Counted from the stretch's first letter, positions 16,515-26,246 are shown. The stretch: 58,609 nucleotides of DNA from Bacteroidota bacterium (GCA_029265715.1 JAJUGZ010000014.1:1-58609); one strand, 5' to 3'. A program made the numbers and translations. The notes: generated from the letters alone by a model not told the origin.

Positions 16515-17513
16515 TTATTTTATCTCAACTTCAGTACCCTCCTGCTCTTCGACCGGTTTTTCAGGCGCTTTTATTTCTTCTTTCTTGGTCTGATTTACAA
16601 AAAAATAAGCATTCAGAAGAGTCATATTGTTATCCTCGGGTTGTGGTTCATACTTGGCAAACTTCACCAAGTCGGCCAGGCTAAGAATTTGCTGCAGCTG
16701 ATCGACCGATTTTTCATCGGCCAGATCCCGATGCTTTTTAAAGACCGCCAACGTCTCGGCCGAAGTCTGCTCCAAAGCTGAAATATCAAACCGTTCCTGA
16801 ATGTAATTCCGGAGAATATCCGAGATCTCGCTGTAGTATTGTTTGATTTTTTCCTGCTGCCAAAGTTTTTGCCCCCGCACCCGGTCGAGCTCGCGCAAAG
16901 CTATCACATGAGGTGGTTCCTTGGTTTTTTCCTGACGGCCAAACAAGGGTTCGTTCCGGCGTTTTCTCTGGAAATAATAAAACCCGAAGAAAATGAGCGC
17001 CCCGATCAGGATAATTCCCAAAATATATGGGATTATCTCCTTCAATGTTATCGGAGCTTCGTAGGGGACTTTAATATCGGTTGGTCCTTTTTGGGTATCA
17101 ATCTTCATTCCATGTACCTGCAACGACAGCGCCTGCGTCGGGATCGAGTCGGTCAGTTGTCCGTTTTTCAGACGGAAATAAAACGGCGGGATCTGGTACA
17201 TCCCGGTATCGAACGATGTGATCACAGACTGCTGGATCAACTTGATCCGGTTTTTATCGTCGAGTTGGAAAGTATCGATTTTTCCGCGTTGGACAACCTC
17301 GATTTTTGAAGTCACTGAATCGGAAACCATTGGAAAATCAACCTCAATCCCTTTAGGCTTGTCCAATTCAAGCCGCAGTTTTATCTGGTCACCAATCAGG
17401 ATATGGGATGTATCGATGCTGGCTGTTGCCTTAATTTGTTGGGCTGCCACCTGCCCCGAAAGTCCCCCCGTGACGATCAAAGCTACTATGAGTAAAACAT
17501 TCAGCTTCATCAC
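16515..17513 (-). CDS. Bat-operon membrane protein (BatD-like N-terminal domain)
   Basis: 332 residues: signal peptide (to VAAQ, about 24), an extracytoplasmic beta-sandwich of about 130 residues, one membrane helix (about 168-190, YILGIILIGALIFFGFYYF), then a helical cytosolic domain rich in Gln/Glu. The position between the DUF58 gene and batA is standard for this operon in Bacteroidota, where it is called a hypothetical protein. Spacing to the neighbours is 9 and 11 bases. Confidence 0.85.
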   Translation of the reverse strand: MMKLNVLLIVALIVTGGLSGQVAAQQIKATASIDTSHILIGDQIKLRLELDKPKGIEVDFPMVSDSVTSKIEVVQRGKIDTFQLDDKNRIKLIQQSVITSFDTGMYQIPPFYFRLKNGQLTDSIPTQALSLQVHGMKIDTQKGPTDIKVPYEAPITLKEIIPYILGIILIGALIFFGFYYFQRKRRNEPLFGRQEKTKEPPHVIALRELDRVRGQKLWQQEKIKQYYSEISDILRNYIQERFDISALEQTSAETLAVFKKHRDLADEKSVDQLQQILSLADLVKFAKYEPQPEDNNMTLLNAYFFVNQTKKEEIKAPEKPVEEQEGTEVEIK

Positions 17514-17522
17514 TAATTAAAT

Positions 17523-18395
17523 TTAGACTCGTTTTTCAAACAAGTTCATCAGCGAACGGACATAGTCTTCGCTGGTGTTGATATTTGCATAATCGACCCC
17601 ACTTTTCTTGAAATTGGTATCGAGCCGTTTCGACAGGTCTTTCCACCATTGTCCGTATGTTTCGCGCACATTCCGGTCCGAGCTGTCGACCCACACGTAC
17701 TGGCCTGTTTCTGCATCTTTCAGCTTGATCATACCAATCGGCGGGAGCTCCGTTTCACGAACATCGTAAATGCGCAGGGCTACCACATCGTGCTTGTTGT
17801 TGGCAATCGAAAGTGCATTTTCAAAATCCTTTTCTTCCTGAATGAAGTCGGAAATCACAAATACGGTGCAACGCTTTTTAATCGCATTGGTCAGATACCG
17901 GATTGCCCCTGAAATATTCGTTCCACGTTCTTCGGGCTGAAACTCGATCAGCTCGCGGATGATACGCAGGATGTGGCTGCGCCCTTTTTTCGGTGGTATA
18001 AACTTTTCAATTTTGTTCGAAAAGAAAATGACCCCGATTTTATCGTTGTTCTGAATGGCCGAAAAGGCCAGAATAGCCGAAATTTCGGTAATGATGTTCT
18101 TCTTTAGTTTATCGAACGACCCGAATTCGCGCGAACCACTGACATCGATCATCAGCATCACGGTCAACTCGCGTTCTTCTTCGAAGATCTTCACATACGG
18201 CTTGTTATACCGGGCCGTTACATTCCAGTCGATGTTCCGGATGTCGTCGCCAAACTGGTATTCGCGCACTTCACTAAAGGCCATCCCCCGGCCTTTAAAG
18301 GCGCTGTGGTACTCGCCGGCAAAAATATTCCGGCTCAACCCGCGTGTTTTGATCTCGATTTTCCGTACCCGTTTTAATAGTTCACTTGTTTCCAA
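17523..18395 (-). CDS. DUF58 domain protein of the MoxR/Bat operon
   Basis: 290 residues, soluble. The DUF58 signature is clear: REYQFGDDIRNIDWNVTAR (about 41-59), followed by a VWA-like fold (MIDVSGSREFGS). DUF58 proteins regularly accompany MoxR ATPases. Its role is inferred as adaptor between the ATPase and the membrane VWA proteins. The gap to moxR is 113 bases and holds a hairpin repeat. Confidence 0.92.
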   Translation of the reverse strand: METSELLKRVRKIEIKTRGLSRNIFAGEYHSAFKGRGMAFSEVREYQFGDDIRNIDWNVTARYNKPYVKIFEEERELTVMLMIDVSGSREFGSFDKLKKNIITEISAILAFSAIQNNDKIGVIFFSNKIEKFIPPKKGRSHILRIIRELIEFQPEERGTNISGAIRYLTNAIKKRCTVFVISDFIQEEKDFENALSIANNKHDVVALRIYDVRETELPPIGMIKLKDAETGQYVWVDSSDRNVRETYGQWWKDLSKRLDTNFKKSGVDYANINTSEDYVRSLMNLFEKRV

Positions 18396-18452
18396 AACTA
18401 AATCAGTTTAAAGTTCCAAATTCCAGGTCTCAGGTTTTCAACCTCAACATAA

Positions 18453-18490
18453 CAGCCATAAATGTGTGAAACAAATGACAATTAATGGCT
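18453..18490. repeat. Hairpin repeat unit between moxR and the DUF58 gene
   Basis: AGCCAT (18454-18459) pairs with ATGGCT (18485-18490), and the flanks are similar to the AGCCAT hairpin family elsewhere in the window. There is no T tract, so it is not a plain terminator. Confidence 0.5.
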
Positions 18491-18508
18491 ATGAATGACT
18501 TCTGTCCG

Positions 18509-19504
18509 CTACGGAACTTCAACCACATTCAGTATTTCAGTAATAATTTCTTCCGAAGTTACATTGTTGGCCTCGGCTTCGTAGCTCAAGCCGATTCGGT
18601 GGCGCATCACGTCGTGACAAACGGCGCGGACATCTTCCGGGATCACGTAACCACGGCGTTTAATAAACGCATACGCTTTTGAAGCCTGTGCCAGGCTGAT
18701 CGATGCACGGGGCGAACCACCGTACGAAATCATATCGGCATATTTGTCTAACTTATAAGCTTTGGGGTCGCGTGTTGCAAACACAATGTCGACAATGTAT
18801 TTCTGTATTTTTTCGTCCATGTATACATCTTTCACCACTTCGCGGGCTTTCAATATGTCGGCTGGTTTCAGTATCGTTGAAGCCTGAGGGAACTGTTTCA
18901 TCAGGTTTTGCTGGATGATCAGTCGTTCTTCTTCTTTTTGCGGATATTTAATAACCACCTTCAACATAAAACGGTCGACCTGCGCTTCCGGGAGCGGATA
19001 AGTTCCTTCCTGCTCAATCGGGTTCTGGGTCGCCATTACCAGGAAAGGTTCTTCAAGCTTAAAGGTGTGGTCGCCAATGGTGATTTGCCGTTCCTGCATG
19101 GCCTCGAGTAAGGCTGATTGTACTTTGGCGGGCGCACGGTTAATCTCGTCGGCCAATACAAAATTGGTAAAGATCGGCCCTTTTTTTACTACAAATTCTT
19201 CTTTCTTCTGACTATAAATCATCGTACCCAACAGGTCGGCCGGAAGCAGGTCGGGCGTAAACTGGATACGGGCGAACTTCGCATCAATGGTATTCGACAG
19301 CGTACTAATTGCCAATGTCTTTGCCAAACCGGGAACCCCTTCGAGCAGGATATGCCCGCCAGATAATACCCCAATCATCAAACTCTCAACTAAATGTTTC
19401 TGGCCCACAATGACCTTGTTCATCTCCATGTTAATCATGTCGACGAATGAACTTTCTTTTTGAATACGTTCGTTCAATTCACGGATATCGATTGATTGAT
19501 TCAT
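18509..19504 (-). CDS. moxR: MoxR-type AAA+ ATPase
   Basis: 331 residues. Walker A GVPGLAKT (about 55-62), Walker B LADEINRAP (about 113-121), sensor 1 ATQNPIEQEGT, and an arginine-finger region near PEAQVDRFM. It is the first gene of the seven-gene bat operon on the minus strand, and presumably drives remodelling by the DUF58 and VWA partners. Length and motif set are normal. Confidence 0.94.
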   Translation of the reverse strand: MNQSIDIRELNERIQKESSFVDMINMEMNKVIVGQKHLVESLMIGVLSGGHILLEGVPGLAKTLAISTLSNTIDAKFARIQFTPDLLPADLLGTMIYSQKKEEFVVKKGPIFTNFVLADEINRAPAKVQSALLEAMQERQITIGDHTFKLEEPFLVMATQNPIEQEGTYPLPEAQVDRFMLKVVIKYPQKEEERLIIQQNLMKQFPQASTILKPADILKAREVVKDVYMDEKIQKYIVDIVFATRDPKAYKLDKYADMISYGGSPRASISLAQASKAYAFIKRRGYVIPEDVRAVCHDVMRHRIGLSYEAEANNVTSEEIITEILNVVEVP

Positions 19505-19685
19505 ATGATTTATGAAATAAGATTTTTAACAGATTTATCTCCAATTTTTTTCGAACCACGAAATTAACCGATCACCATTTGAAAAAGGGTAAATTTTAGT
19601 TAATTTTTGTTAAGCTGTTCCTCGCGAAAGGGCAGTAAAAATAATAAAATCAGCCAGCAATTACCCGATTTAGCCGAAGGGTTTC

Positions 19686-19693
19686 TATTTTTG
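19686..19693 (+). promoter_or_regulatory. Candidate -7 box of truA
   Basis: TATTTTTG fits TAnnTTTG, 20 bases before the truA start. No clear -33 TTTG is seen. Confidence 0.4.
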
Positions 19694-19712
19694 TCGAAAA
19701 AATTAAAAAAAC

Positions 19713-20489
19713 GTGCCACAACGATATTTTACAGAATTAGCCTATAACGGAACCCGCTACTGCGGATGGCAGGTCCAACCCAACGGAATTACTGTTCAGG
19801 AAGACCTTGAAAAAGCCCTTTCGCTGCTATCGCGCGAACACATCCAGCTTACCGGTGCCGGACGGACCGACAGTGGCGTACATGCCAGCTATTTTGTGGC
19901 CCATTTCGACGCCGAAAACGAAGAACTCGACCGCCCGGAATTTCTTCGAAAACTAAATGGTTTTTTAGGAAGCGACATCATTATTTTCAGCATCAGTAAA
20001 GTCGCGCCCGAAGCACACGCCCGGTTTAGCGCTATTTCGCGAACTTACCATTATTTTATTAACCTCCGGAAAGACCCTTTTAAACACGAAATTTCGGTTT
20101 TCATGAACCGGCAGTTCGATGTTGAACTAATGAACCAGGCATGCCAAGTTTTGTTCGACTATATCGATTTTACGAGCTTCAGCAAACTGCACACCGATGT
20201 AAAAACCAACAACTGCCGAATTTACCAGGCCGAATGGAAGCAATCGGGGCACGAATTGGTTTTTACCATCAAAGCCGACCGCTTCCTGCGCAACATGGTC
20301 CGTGCCATTGTTGGCACATTGCTCGAAGTTGGACTGCACAAAATTGATATCGCCGGGGTCAGGAAAATCATTGAAAACAAAGACCGCGGAGCTGCCGGCG
20401 TTTCAGTCCCGGCCCATGGTTTATTTTTGGCAGATATTGAATATCCGGAGCATATCTTCAAAAAACCATCTCAGCCTTGCACTTCCTGA
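19713..20489 (+). CDS. truA: tRNA pseudouridine(38-40) synthase TruA
   Basis: 258 residues. It makes pseudouridine in the tRNA anticodon arm. The catalytic Asp is in GAGRTDSGVHA (about 49-59). The C-terminal block FLRNMVRAIVGTLLEVG is typical of TruA. The start is a GTG at 19713; no better ATG lies upstream. Its 3' end overlaps the tail of tag by 19 bases, on the opposite strand. Confidence 0.95.
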   Translation: MPQRYFTELAYNGTRYCGWQVQPNGITVQEDLEKALSLLSREHIQLTGAGRTDSGVHASYFVAHFDAENEELDRPEFLRKLNGFLGSDIIIFSISKVAPEAHARFSAISRTYHYFINLRKDPFKHEISVFMNRQFDVELMNQACQVLFDYIDFTSFSKLHTDVKTNNCRIYQAEWKQSGHELVFTIKADRFLRNMVRAIVGTLLEVGLHKIDIAGVRKIIENKDRGAAGVSVPAHGLFLADIEYPEHIFKKPSQPCTS

Positions 20490-21037
20490 TGACGGTCACA
20501 ACTCACTAAATGATCGTTGACCATGCCGGTGGCCTGCATATGCGCATATATAATGGTTGAGCCCACAAATTTAAAGCCGCGCTTTTTCAGGTCTGCGCTG
20601 ATTTTATCCGACAATTCGGTACGCGCCGGCAGTTGATCGAGCGAGGTAAACTGATTCACAACCGGTTTATAGCCAACAAACGACCAGATGTACCGGTCGA
20701 ACGAACCAAACTCTTTTTGCACCTCCATAAACCGTTGGGCATTATTGACCGTCGCCCGGATCTTTGCCTGGTTCCGGATGACATCCGGATTGGCCAGCAA
20801 CTCCTGAATTTTTTTCTCGTCATAATTGGCTACTTTCCGGTAATCGAACTGATCAAAAGCTTCCCGGAATGCCTCGCGCTTACGCAGAATCGTAAGCCAG
20901 CTCAAGCCGGCCTGCATACCTTCCAACACCAAAAACTCAAACAGCTTTTGCTCGTCGTGTAACGGCACACCCCACTCTTCGTCGTGGTAAACCGTCATTA
21001 ACTCGTGGTTGGTCGCCCAGTTGCAAGTATTTCCCAT
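20471..21037 (-). CDS. tag: DNA-3-methyladenine glycosylase I
   Basis: 188 residues. It removes 3-methyladenine from alkylated DNA. The family hallmarks are the N-terminal CNWATNHELMTVYHDEEWG and the C-terminal HMQATGMVNDHLVSCDRH, which together supply the Cys and His residues that bind zinc in Tag. It converges on truA with a short tail-to-tail overlap and appears monocistronic. Confidence 0.95.
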   Translation of the reverse strand: MGNTCNWATNHELMTVYHDEEWGVPLHDEQKLFEFLVLEGMQAGLSWLTILRKREAFREAFDQFDYRKVANYDEKKIQELLANPDVIRNQAKIRATVNNAQRFMEVQKEFGSFDRYIWSFVGYKPVVNQFTSLDQLPARTELSDKISADLKKRGFKFVGSTIIYAHMQATGMVNDHLVSCDRHQEVQG

Positions 21038-21181
21038 GTGCGTGATTGTTAAATATTCAAAAATTAAATAAAAAGTCCTGACACCGGCATCTTCCGGCTA
21101 AAATATTACTTTTGGCTTTACTAACTTGCGCCGTCACAAATAAACCGGATATTCTTACAAAATTAACGTGTAGATACTTCC

Positions 21182-23104
21182 ATGAAGATACAAATAATAA
21201 TTCTCCTGATACTTACATCACACTTGGCTTTCAGCCAGTTAAACATCGACCAATACATCCGTGTCGGGGAAACCCGCATCCAAATCGGGAATTACGTTGG
21301 GGCGATTGAGAACTTCAACATTGTCATCAAATTCAGGCCAAACCTTCCGGAACCATATTATTTCCGGGGAGTGGCCAAGCACCAGCTCGAAGATTACCGT
21401 GGCGCCATTCAGGATTACAACAAGGCGCTCGAAATAAAACCATTTTATCCGGATGCATACATGCACCGCGGCCTGGCATATCTCCAGATCCAGGAGTATG
21501 AGAAAGCAATTGCCGATTACAACCGTTCCATCGAACTTTCGCCCAATAACGAATACACCTACAACAACCGGGGAATCGCCAAAATGTCGATGAAAGATCT
21601 GGACGGGGCCATTGCCGATTTCGATAAAGCCATTGAATTTAACCCCAAGTTTACCAACAGTTACCTGAACCGCAGCAATGCCAAAATCATGAAAAACGAC
21701 ATCCGGGGGGCCATCCGCGACCTGAACCAGGTGATCATTATCCGCCCGCAGTTTGCCAACGCTTACCTGCTGCGCGGGTTAGCCCGGTTCGAACTGAACG
21801 ACTACGCCTCGGCCTTGCGCGATTTCGACCAGTGTATCCGTTTCGATGCCCACAATGCCTATGCTTTCGCCAACCGTGGTATCGTAAAGCAGAAACTGGA
21901 AGATTACAAAGGAGCCATCATGGATTACGACATGGCATTGTATTTAGATCCGACCATGGCGAACACCTACATGAACCGCGGCATTGCCAAAGAAATACTG
22001 AAATACGCCGGATTTGAACAAGATTATGCCATGGCCGCCAAACTCGATCCAAAGTTTGCCTTCGATCCCCGAAATGTTGATTCAAGTGCCCTGGCCCAAG
22101 CCAAACAAAAACAGAACCAGTCGCAAAACCAGGTGAATCAGCAAGGACAGGCTCAGGGACAGGCACAGGATCAGGATCAGGATCAGGCACAACAGCAAGG
22201 TACAAAAGCGGCGCCCAAACAGGAAACGAAAGAAGAACGTGACCGCCGTCGGTTCCGACTGGCATTGGCCGATTCGCGCAACCTGCCTGAACAGGAGGAA
22301 CAAAAAGAAGTAACCGATGGCCGTATCCAGAATAAAAATGTGAACATCGATTTGCAGCCCATATTCAGGCTCTCGGCCGTAAACCGCCAGTCGAACGAAT
22401 ACTTTGGTATGCAGTATTACAATTTTGCACTCGAAGCCATCAACAACTTTAACAATTACGAACCCACGATCACCATTACAAACCGGCCAGGGAACCATTC
22501 GGAAGAAAGCGACAAAAACTACATTCTGTATTTCAACGAAAAGCTGAAGAAAAACAGTCAGGAAAGTAATAATTACCTGAGCCGGGCCATTTTCTATCAT
22601 TCATCGAAAGAATACAACAACGCAATCGCCGATTTGAACCAAGCCATTAAGCTTAATGAGAAAAACATGCTGGCTTACTTCACCCGGGCCAACTGCCGCA
22701 TCGAAATGACCTCGATCATCGAGCAACTTGAACAAGGTAACAACAATCTGGTTATCATGCTTGGACAAAAAACAGCACAACCGGCAACCACGCCCAAAAT
22801 GCCTGTTCAAGATTATACTCAGATACTCGAAGATTTGGATATCTGCATTTATCTCGACCCCAAATTTTCGTTTGCATACTTTAACCGGGCCATCATAAAA
22901 ACCAAACAAAAAGATTATAAAGGCGCGATTGAAGATCTGAACCGGGCCATCGAGTTTACTCCGGATTTTGCCGAAGCCTATTTTAACCGAGGGCTGACCA
23001 AAATTTATCTGGATGATATCGAAGGCGGCGCAGTCGATCTGAGTAAAGCCGGCGAATTGGGTGTCCAGGATGCCTACAACATCATCAAGCGGTATTGTAA
23101 TTAG
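21182..23104 (+). CDS. Large exported TPR-repeat protein
   Basis: 640 residues. Signal peptide (MKIQIIILLILTSHLAFS, 1-18), then about eight consecutive 34-residue TPR units (to about 300; repeated pattern YxxRGxAK...DYxGAIxDYxxAL), a Gln-rich linker (about 305-350, repeated QDQ), a spacer, and three or four further TPRs at the C-terminus. It is probably periplasmic or surface-facing. The repeats are unusually regular, suggesting recent internal duplication. A TACTTTTG box (21107-21114) may be its -7 element. Function unknown. Confidence 0.85.
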   Translation: MKIQIIILLILTSHLAFSQLNIDQYIRVGETRIQIGNYVGAIENFNIVIKFRPNLPEPYYFRGVAKHQLEDYRGAIQDYNKALEIKPFYPDAYMHRGLAYLQIQEYEKAIADYNRSIELSPNNEYTYNNRGIAKMSMKDLDGAIADFDKAIEFNPKFTNSYLNRSNAKIMKNDIRGAIRDLNQVIIIRPQFANAYLLRGLARFELNDYASALRDFDQCIRFDAHNAYAFANRGIVKQKLEDYKGAIMDYDMALYLDPTMANTYMNRGIAKEILKYAGFEQDYAMAAKLDPKFAFDPRNVDSSALAQAKQKQNQSQNQVNQQGQAQGQAQDQDQDQAQQQGTKAAPKQETKEERDRRRFRLALADSRNLPEQEEQKEVTDGRIQNKNVNIDLQPIFRLSAVNRQSNEYFGMQYYNFALEAINNFNNYEPTITITNRPGNHSEESDKNYILYFNEKLKKNSQESNNYLSRAIFYHSSKEYNNAIADLNQAIKLNEKNMLAYFTRANCRIEMTSIIEQLEQGNNNLVIMLGQKTAQPATTPKMPVQDYTQILEDLDICIYLDPKFSFAYFNRAIIKTKQKDYKGAIEDLNRAIEFTPDFAEAYFNRGLTKIYLDDIEGGAVDLSKAGELGVQDAYNIIKRYCN

Positions 23105-23130
23105 TAGCGAGCGAGTAGTGAGAATAGAAA

Positions 23131-23294
23131 AAACTGTTTAAAATTAGCTCATCGAAAAAATTTAAACTCAATTTTATCATTTTTCACTCACCTCAAGTCC
23201 GGTAAACCGGTCTTTCCCCCTCTCAAAGAGGGGGCGGCGCATCGAAGATCCGACCGGGTTGAGTATTGGGAACAAATAAAATTTGAACAGTTTT
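23131..23294. repeat. MITE-like element B, copy 1
   Basis: A 164-bp element related to 56192-56360. Its ends are inverted repeats (AAACTGTTTAAAATT at the left, AAAACTGTTCAAATTTTA on the complement at the right). It has an internal CCGGTAAACCGG hairpin and a second G/C-rich hairpin (CCCTCTCAAAGAGGGG). No coding capacity. It fills most of the gap between the TPR gene and rarA. Confidence 0.75.
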
Positions 23295-23379
23295 CTAACA
23301 ACGATGAATGACAATGCTGCGATTTCAGGAAAAACAAACAACTATTCAATAACAACTCGAAAACGAACAGTTGACACAC

Positions 23380-24660
23380 ATGAGTAGTAACCAGCCTTTG
23401 GCAGAACGGCTTCGGCCCCGGACATTAGACGATTACATCGGCCAGCAACATTTGGTTGGCCAGGGGGCTGTTTTGCGCAAAATGATCGAATCCGGGAATA
23501 TCTCGTCCATCATCCTGTGGGGACCTCCCGGAGTGGGTAAAACAACGCTGGCAAAGATCATTGCCAACACGCTGCAGCGCCCGTTTTACACGCTCAGCGC
23601 AGTAACTTCGGGGGTAAAAGATGTTCGCGAGGCCATCGACAAGGCACAGAAAGTACAGTTTTTCAATCAACCGAACCCGATCCTGTTTATCGACGAAATT
23701 CACCGTTTCAGCAAGGCCCAGCAGGATTCGCTGCTTGGGGCTGTCGAGCAGGGAATTGTCACGCTGATTGGAGCCACCACCGAAAACCCGTCGTTCGAGG
23801 TTATCTCGCCATTATTGTCGCGTTGTCAGGTGTATGTCCTGAAATCGCTCGAGAAAGACGATTTGCTACACATATTGGACCTGGCCCTGACCAAAGACCA
23901 TACACTGAAAAACCGACAGATCGACATTCAGGAACACGAAGCATTGCTGCGTTTCTCCGGAGGCGACGCCCGAAAGTTGCTGAATGTGCTGGAATTAGTT
24001 GTCAATGCCGAAGAAACCGACCCGGTGGTAATCACCAATGAAAAAGTAACCAACCGGTTGCAAAACAGCATGGCTTTTTACGACAAGAACGGAGAAATGC
24101 ACTACGACATCATTTCGGCTTTTATTAAAAGCATGCGCGGAAGCGACCCCGACGCCGCCGTTTACTGGCTGGCCCGCATGATAGAGGGAGGCGAAGATGT
24201 AAAATTCATTGCCCGCCGCATGCTTATCCTGGCCGCTGAAGATATCGGGCTGGCCAATCCCAATGCACTTTTACTGGCCCAGTCAACCTTCGATGCCGTT
24301 CATAAAATCGGTTATCCCGAAGCCCGCATCATTTTGTCGGAATGTGCTATCTACCTGGCAACTTCACCCAAAAGTAACTCGGCCTATGAAGCGATTGACG
24401 AAGCGCTGGCCTTGGTAAAACAGACCGGCGATTTGCCTGTTCCGCTCCATATCCGAAATGCGCCAACGAAGTTGATGAAACAACTCGGCTACGGGAAAGA
24501 CTACAAATACGCCCATTCGTATGAAAATAACTTTGTGGAACAAGACTTCCTGCCTGAAAAAATAAAAAACCAGCGGTTGTACAAACCTCAAAATAATCCC
24601 GCCGAGCTTAAAATCCTGGAACGCTTGAAAAACTTATGGGGAAAGCGGTTTGGAAAGTAA
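23380..24660 (+). CDS. rarA: Replication-associated recombination protein A (RarA/MgsA)
   Basis: 426 residues from ATG 23380 (MSSNQPLAERLRPRTLDDY); a TTG three codons earlier is less likely. AAA+ ATPase of the WHIP/RarA family, related to clamp loaders and acting at stalled forks. Walker A GPPGVGKTT, Walker B FIDEIHRF, sensor 1 GATTENPSF and SRC are present. The C-terminal helical oligomerisation domain is complete. It stands alone. Confidence 0.95.
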   Translation: MSSNQPLAERLRPRTLDDYIGQQHLVGQGAVLRKMIESGNISSIILWGPPGVGKTTLAKIIANTLQRPFYTLSAVTSGVKDVREAIDKAQKVQFFNQPNPILFIDEIHRFSKAQQDSLLGAVEQGIVTLIGATTENPSFEVISPLLSRCQVYVLKSLEKDDLLHILDLALTKDHTLKNRQIDIQEHEALLRFSGGDARKLLNVLELVVNAEETDPVVITNEKVTNRLQNSMAFYDKNGEMHYDIISAFIKSMRGSDPDAAVYWLARMIEGGEDVKFIARRMLILAAEDIGLANPNALLLAQSTFDAVHKIGYPEARIILSECAIYLATSPKSNSAYEAIDEALALVKQTGDLPVPLHIRNAPTKLMKQLGYGKDYKYAHSYENNFVEQDFLPEKIKNQRLYKPQNNPAELKILERLKNLWGKRFGK

Positions 24661-24965
24661 GTATTTACATTTAACATTCGATTGCCTTCCTAATCAGGGA
24701 TTTCGGTGGTTATTTATTGTCATTTGTGGTCATTCTTAGCTTTCGCCACTCCAGTGATCAGGAATGACAAACTGTTGCCACTTTTTTTCTTCGATTAAGC
24801 TGTATTCCAAACACTAAATGTTAAACTGGCTAAACGCAAAGTGAACGTTAAGTTTTCCGGGGCACAAACTCATCATCCGGCCATTCCAACTACTTTCAGG
24901 TAACTTTGTGCCGAAAAAAGGAACGCATTCGGCATGTATCAGTCAGGACACAATTAGAATGAACC
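24661..24965. other. Intergenic region after rarA
   Basis: No gene is supported. The segment holds a loose inverted pair (ATTGTCATTTGTGGTCATTC near 24714 and GATCAGGAATGACAAAC near 24756). It then runs into the hairpin repeat upstream of lrgA. Confidence 0.4.
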
Positions 24966-25102
24966 ATAAAATCGCCATGTACACCAACGTTCACACCAAT
25001 CGAAAATGTACAAATGGCTATTCCATGTCGGTGCTAATTTGATTGAAAAGAAAAAACTGTTACAAAAATTTTACGAACCTGCTTTGAATATTTATTCACA
25101 TG
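24966..25102 (+). repeat. Leader-plus-hairpin dispersed repeat, copy at lrgA
   Basis: It resembles the 53767-53953 part of the wbpB copy on the opposite strand. It contains the TACAAATGGCTATTCCAT hairpin arm and the AGGTTCGTAAAA block, and ends in GCTTTGAATATTTATTCAC directly before the lrgA ATG at 25100. Confidence 0.7.
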
Positions 25103-25471
25103 AAGATATTTAAACAATTACTGATAATCCTGTCCATCAACTTTGCCGGCGAACTGCTGAGCAAAGGATTTTCGCTGCCGTTACCGGGCAGCATTACCGG
25201 CATGCTGTTGCTGCTCATCTTTTTATTTACAGGCATCCTGAAACAGGAACAAATTGCAGAAACAGCCGATTTCCTGCTCAACCACATGGCTTTTTTCTTT
25301 ATTCCGGCGGGGGTTGGCATCATGGTTTCGTATCAGTTCCTGAAAGGCAGCTTTTTTGAAGCAGTTGCAGTTATTGTGCTGTCAACGTTGCTGGTCATGA
25401 TCTTTACCAGCCTGGCCACTCAATTCTTGATTAAATCAGACGAAAAAAACAATGGAAAAACTAACCGATAA
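25100..25471 (+). CDS. lrgA: CidA/LrgA holin-like membrane protein
   Basis: 123 residues with four hydrophobic segments. The LrgA/CidA block LPLPGSITGMLLLLIFLF is present. Family members act with LrgB in murein-hydrolase control or small-metabolite (pyruvate, glycolate) export. The gene overlaps lrgB by 20 bases, so the pair is translated together. The start codon is the edge of a dispersed repeat. Confidence 0.92.
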   Translation: MKIFKQLLIILSINFAGELLSKGFSLPLPGSITGMLLLLIFLFTGILKQEQIAETADFLLNHMAFFFIPAGVGIMVSYQFLKGSFFEAVAVIVLSTLLVMIFTSLATQFLIKSDEKNNGKTNR

Positions 25472-26147
25472 CCATCTTTTCGGCATTTTACTTTCGGTTG
25501 CCGTTTTTTACGGGGGCATGTACCTGCGCCAACGCATGCGTAACAATTGGATCAACCCGCTGTTGCTCGCCATTGCGACCATTGTCATTTTGCTTACGTT
25601 CTCCGGAATCCCGTTCGAAAACTACATGAAAGGCGGAAGTGTGATCCATGCCTTCCTGGGGCCTGTCACTGTCGTTTTAGCCCTTCCTTTATATCGCCAG
25701 CGCAAGTTGCTGATAAAACACAAATACTCGATCTTGGGCGGAATTGTCGCCGGCGTGGTTTCGGCCATCGGGTCGGTTGTCGTATTGTGCCGCCTGCTGG
25801 GGCTGAATAAATTGCTCGAACGGTCGTTGCTGGGGCACTCAGTAACGACCCCGATTGGCATTGGCATCAGCAACACGCTGGGCGCCGTCGAAGGGATCAC
25901 GGTCGTTTCGATCATCATCACCGGAATTGTCGGGGCTTCAGTCGCTCCGTTTCTGTATAAATTATTCCGGATTGTTCACCCGGTTGCCAAAGGAATTGGA
26001 CTGGGAACAGCCTCGCACGCACTGGGAACAACCAAAGCTATCGAAATGGGCGAAACCGAAGGGGCCATGAGCAGCCTGGCTATCGGGGTGGCTGCCGTCA
26101 CGACCGTAATTGCCGTGGCTGTTTTGCAATGGCTGGGCTGGTATTAA
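25452..26147 (+). CDS. lrgB: LrgB-family membrane protein
   Basis: 231 residues with about seven membrane segments. The family blocks are visible: VTTPIGIGISNTLGAVEGIT, and GLGTASHALGTTKAIEMGE with the conserved His. It forms an export or antiholin system with LrgA; in bacteria and plastids homologues move glycolate or pyruvate. Substrate here unknown. Confidence 0.94.
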   Translation: MEKLTDNHLFGILLSVAVFYGGMYLRQRMRNNWINPLLLAIATIVILLTFSGIPFENYMKGGSVIHAFLGPVTVVLALPLYRQRKLLIKHKYSILGGIVAGVVSAIGSVVVLCRLLGLNKLLERSLLGHSVTTPIGIGISNTLGAVEGITVVSIIITGIVGASVAPFLYKLFRIVHPVAKGIGLGTASHALGTTKAIEMGETEGAMSSLAIGVAAVTTVIAVAVLQWLGWY

Positions 26148-26209
26148 AAATATACAAAATCTGGGCAAAAGGGTTGTCTGCCGGTCGCTAACCCGGCACT
26201 CAAAACAAA

Positions 26210-26246
26210 GGCCCCCGTCTAATTCGCAGGATACCCACCGGGGGCC
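26210..26246. other. Strong G/C hairpin downstream of lrgB
   Basis: A perfect eight-pair stem GGCCCCCG (26210-26217) / CGGGGGCC (26239-26246) with a 21-base loop. No T tract follows, so it may be an RNA structure or a weak terminator. It is the only notable element in the 245-base gap. Confidence 0.45.

Noticed and set aside
22082-22909. Long minus-strand frames opposite the TPR gene
   Set aside because: Shadows of the Q-rich linker and TPR repeats, without any family signal.
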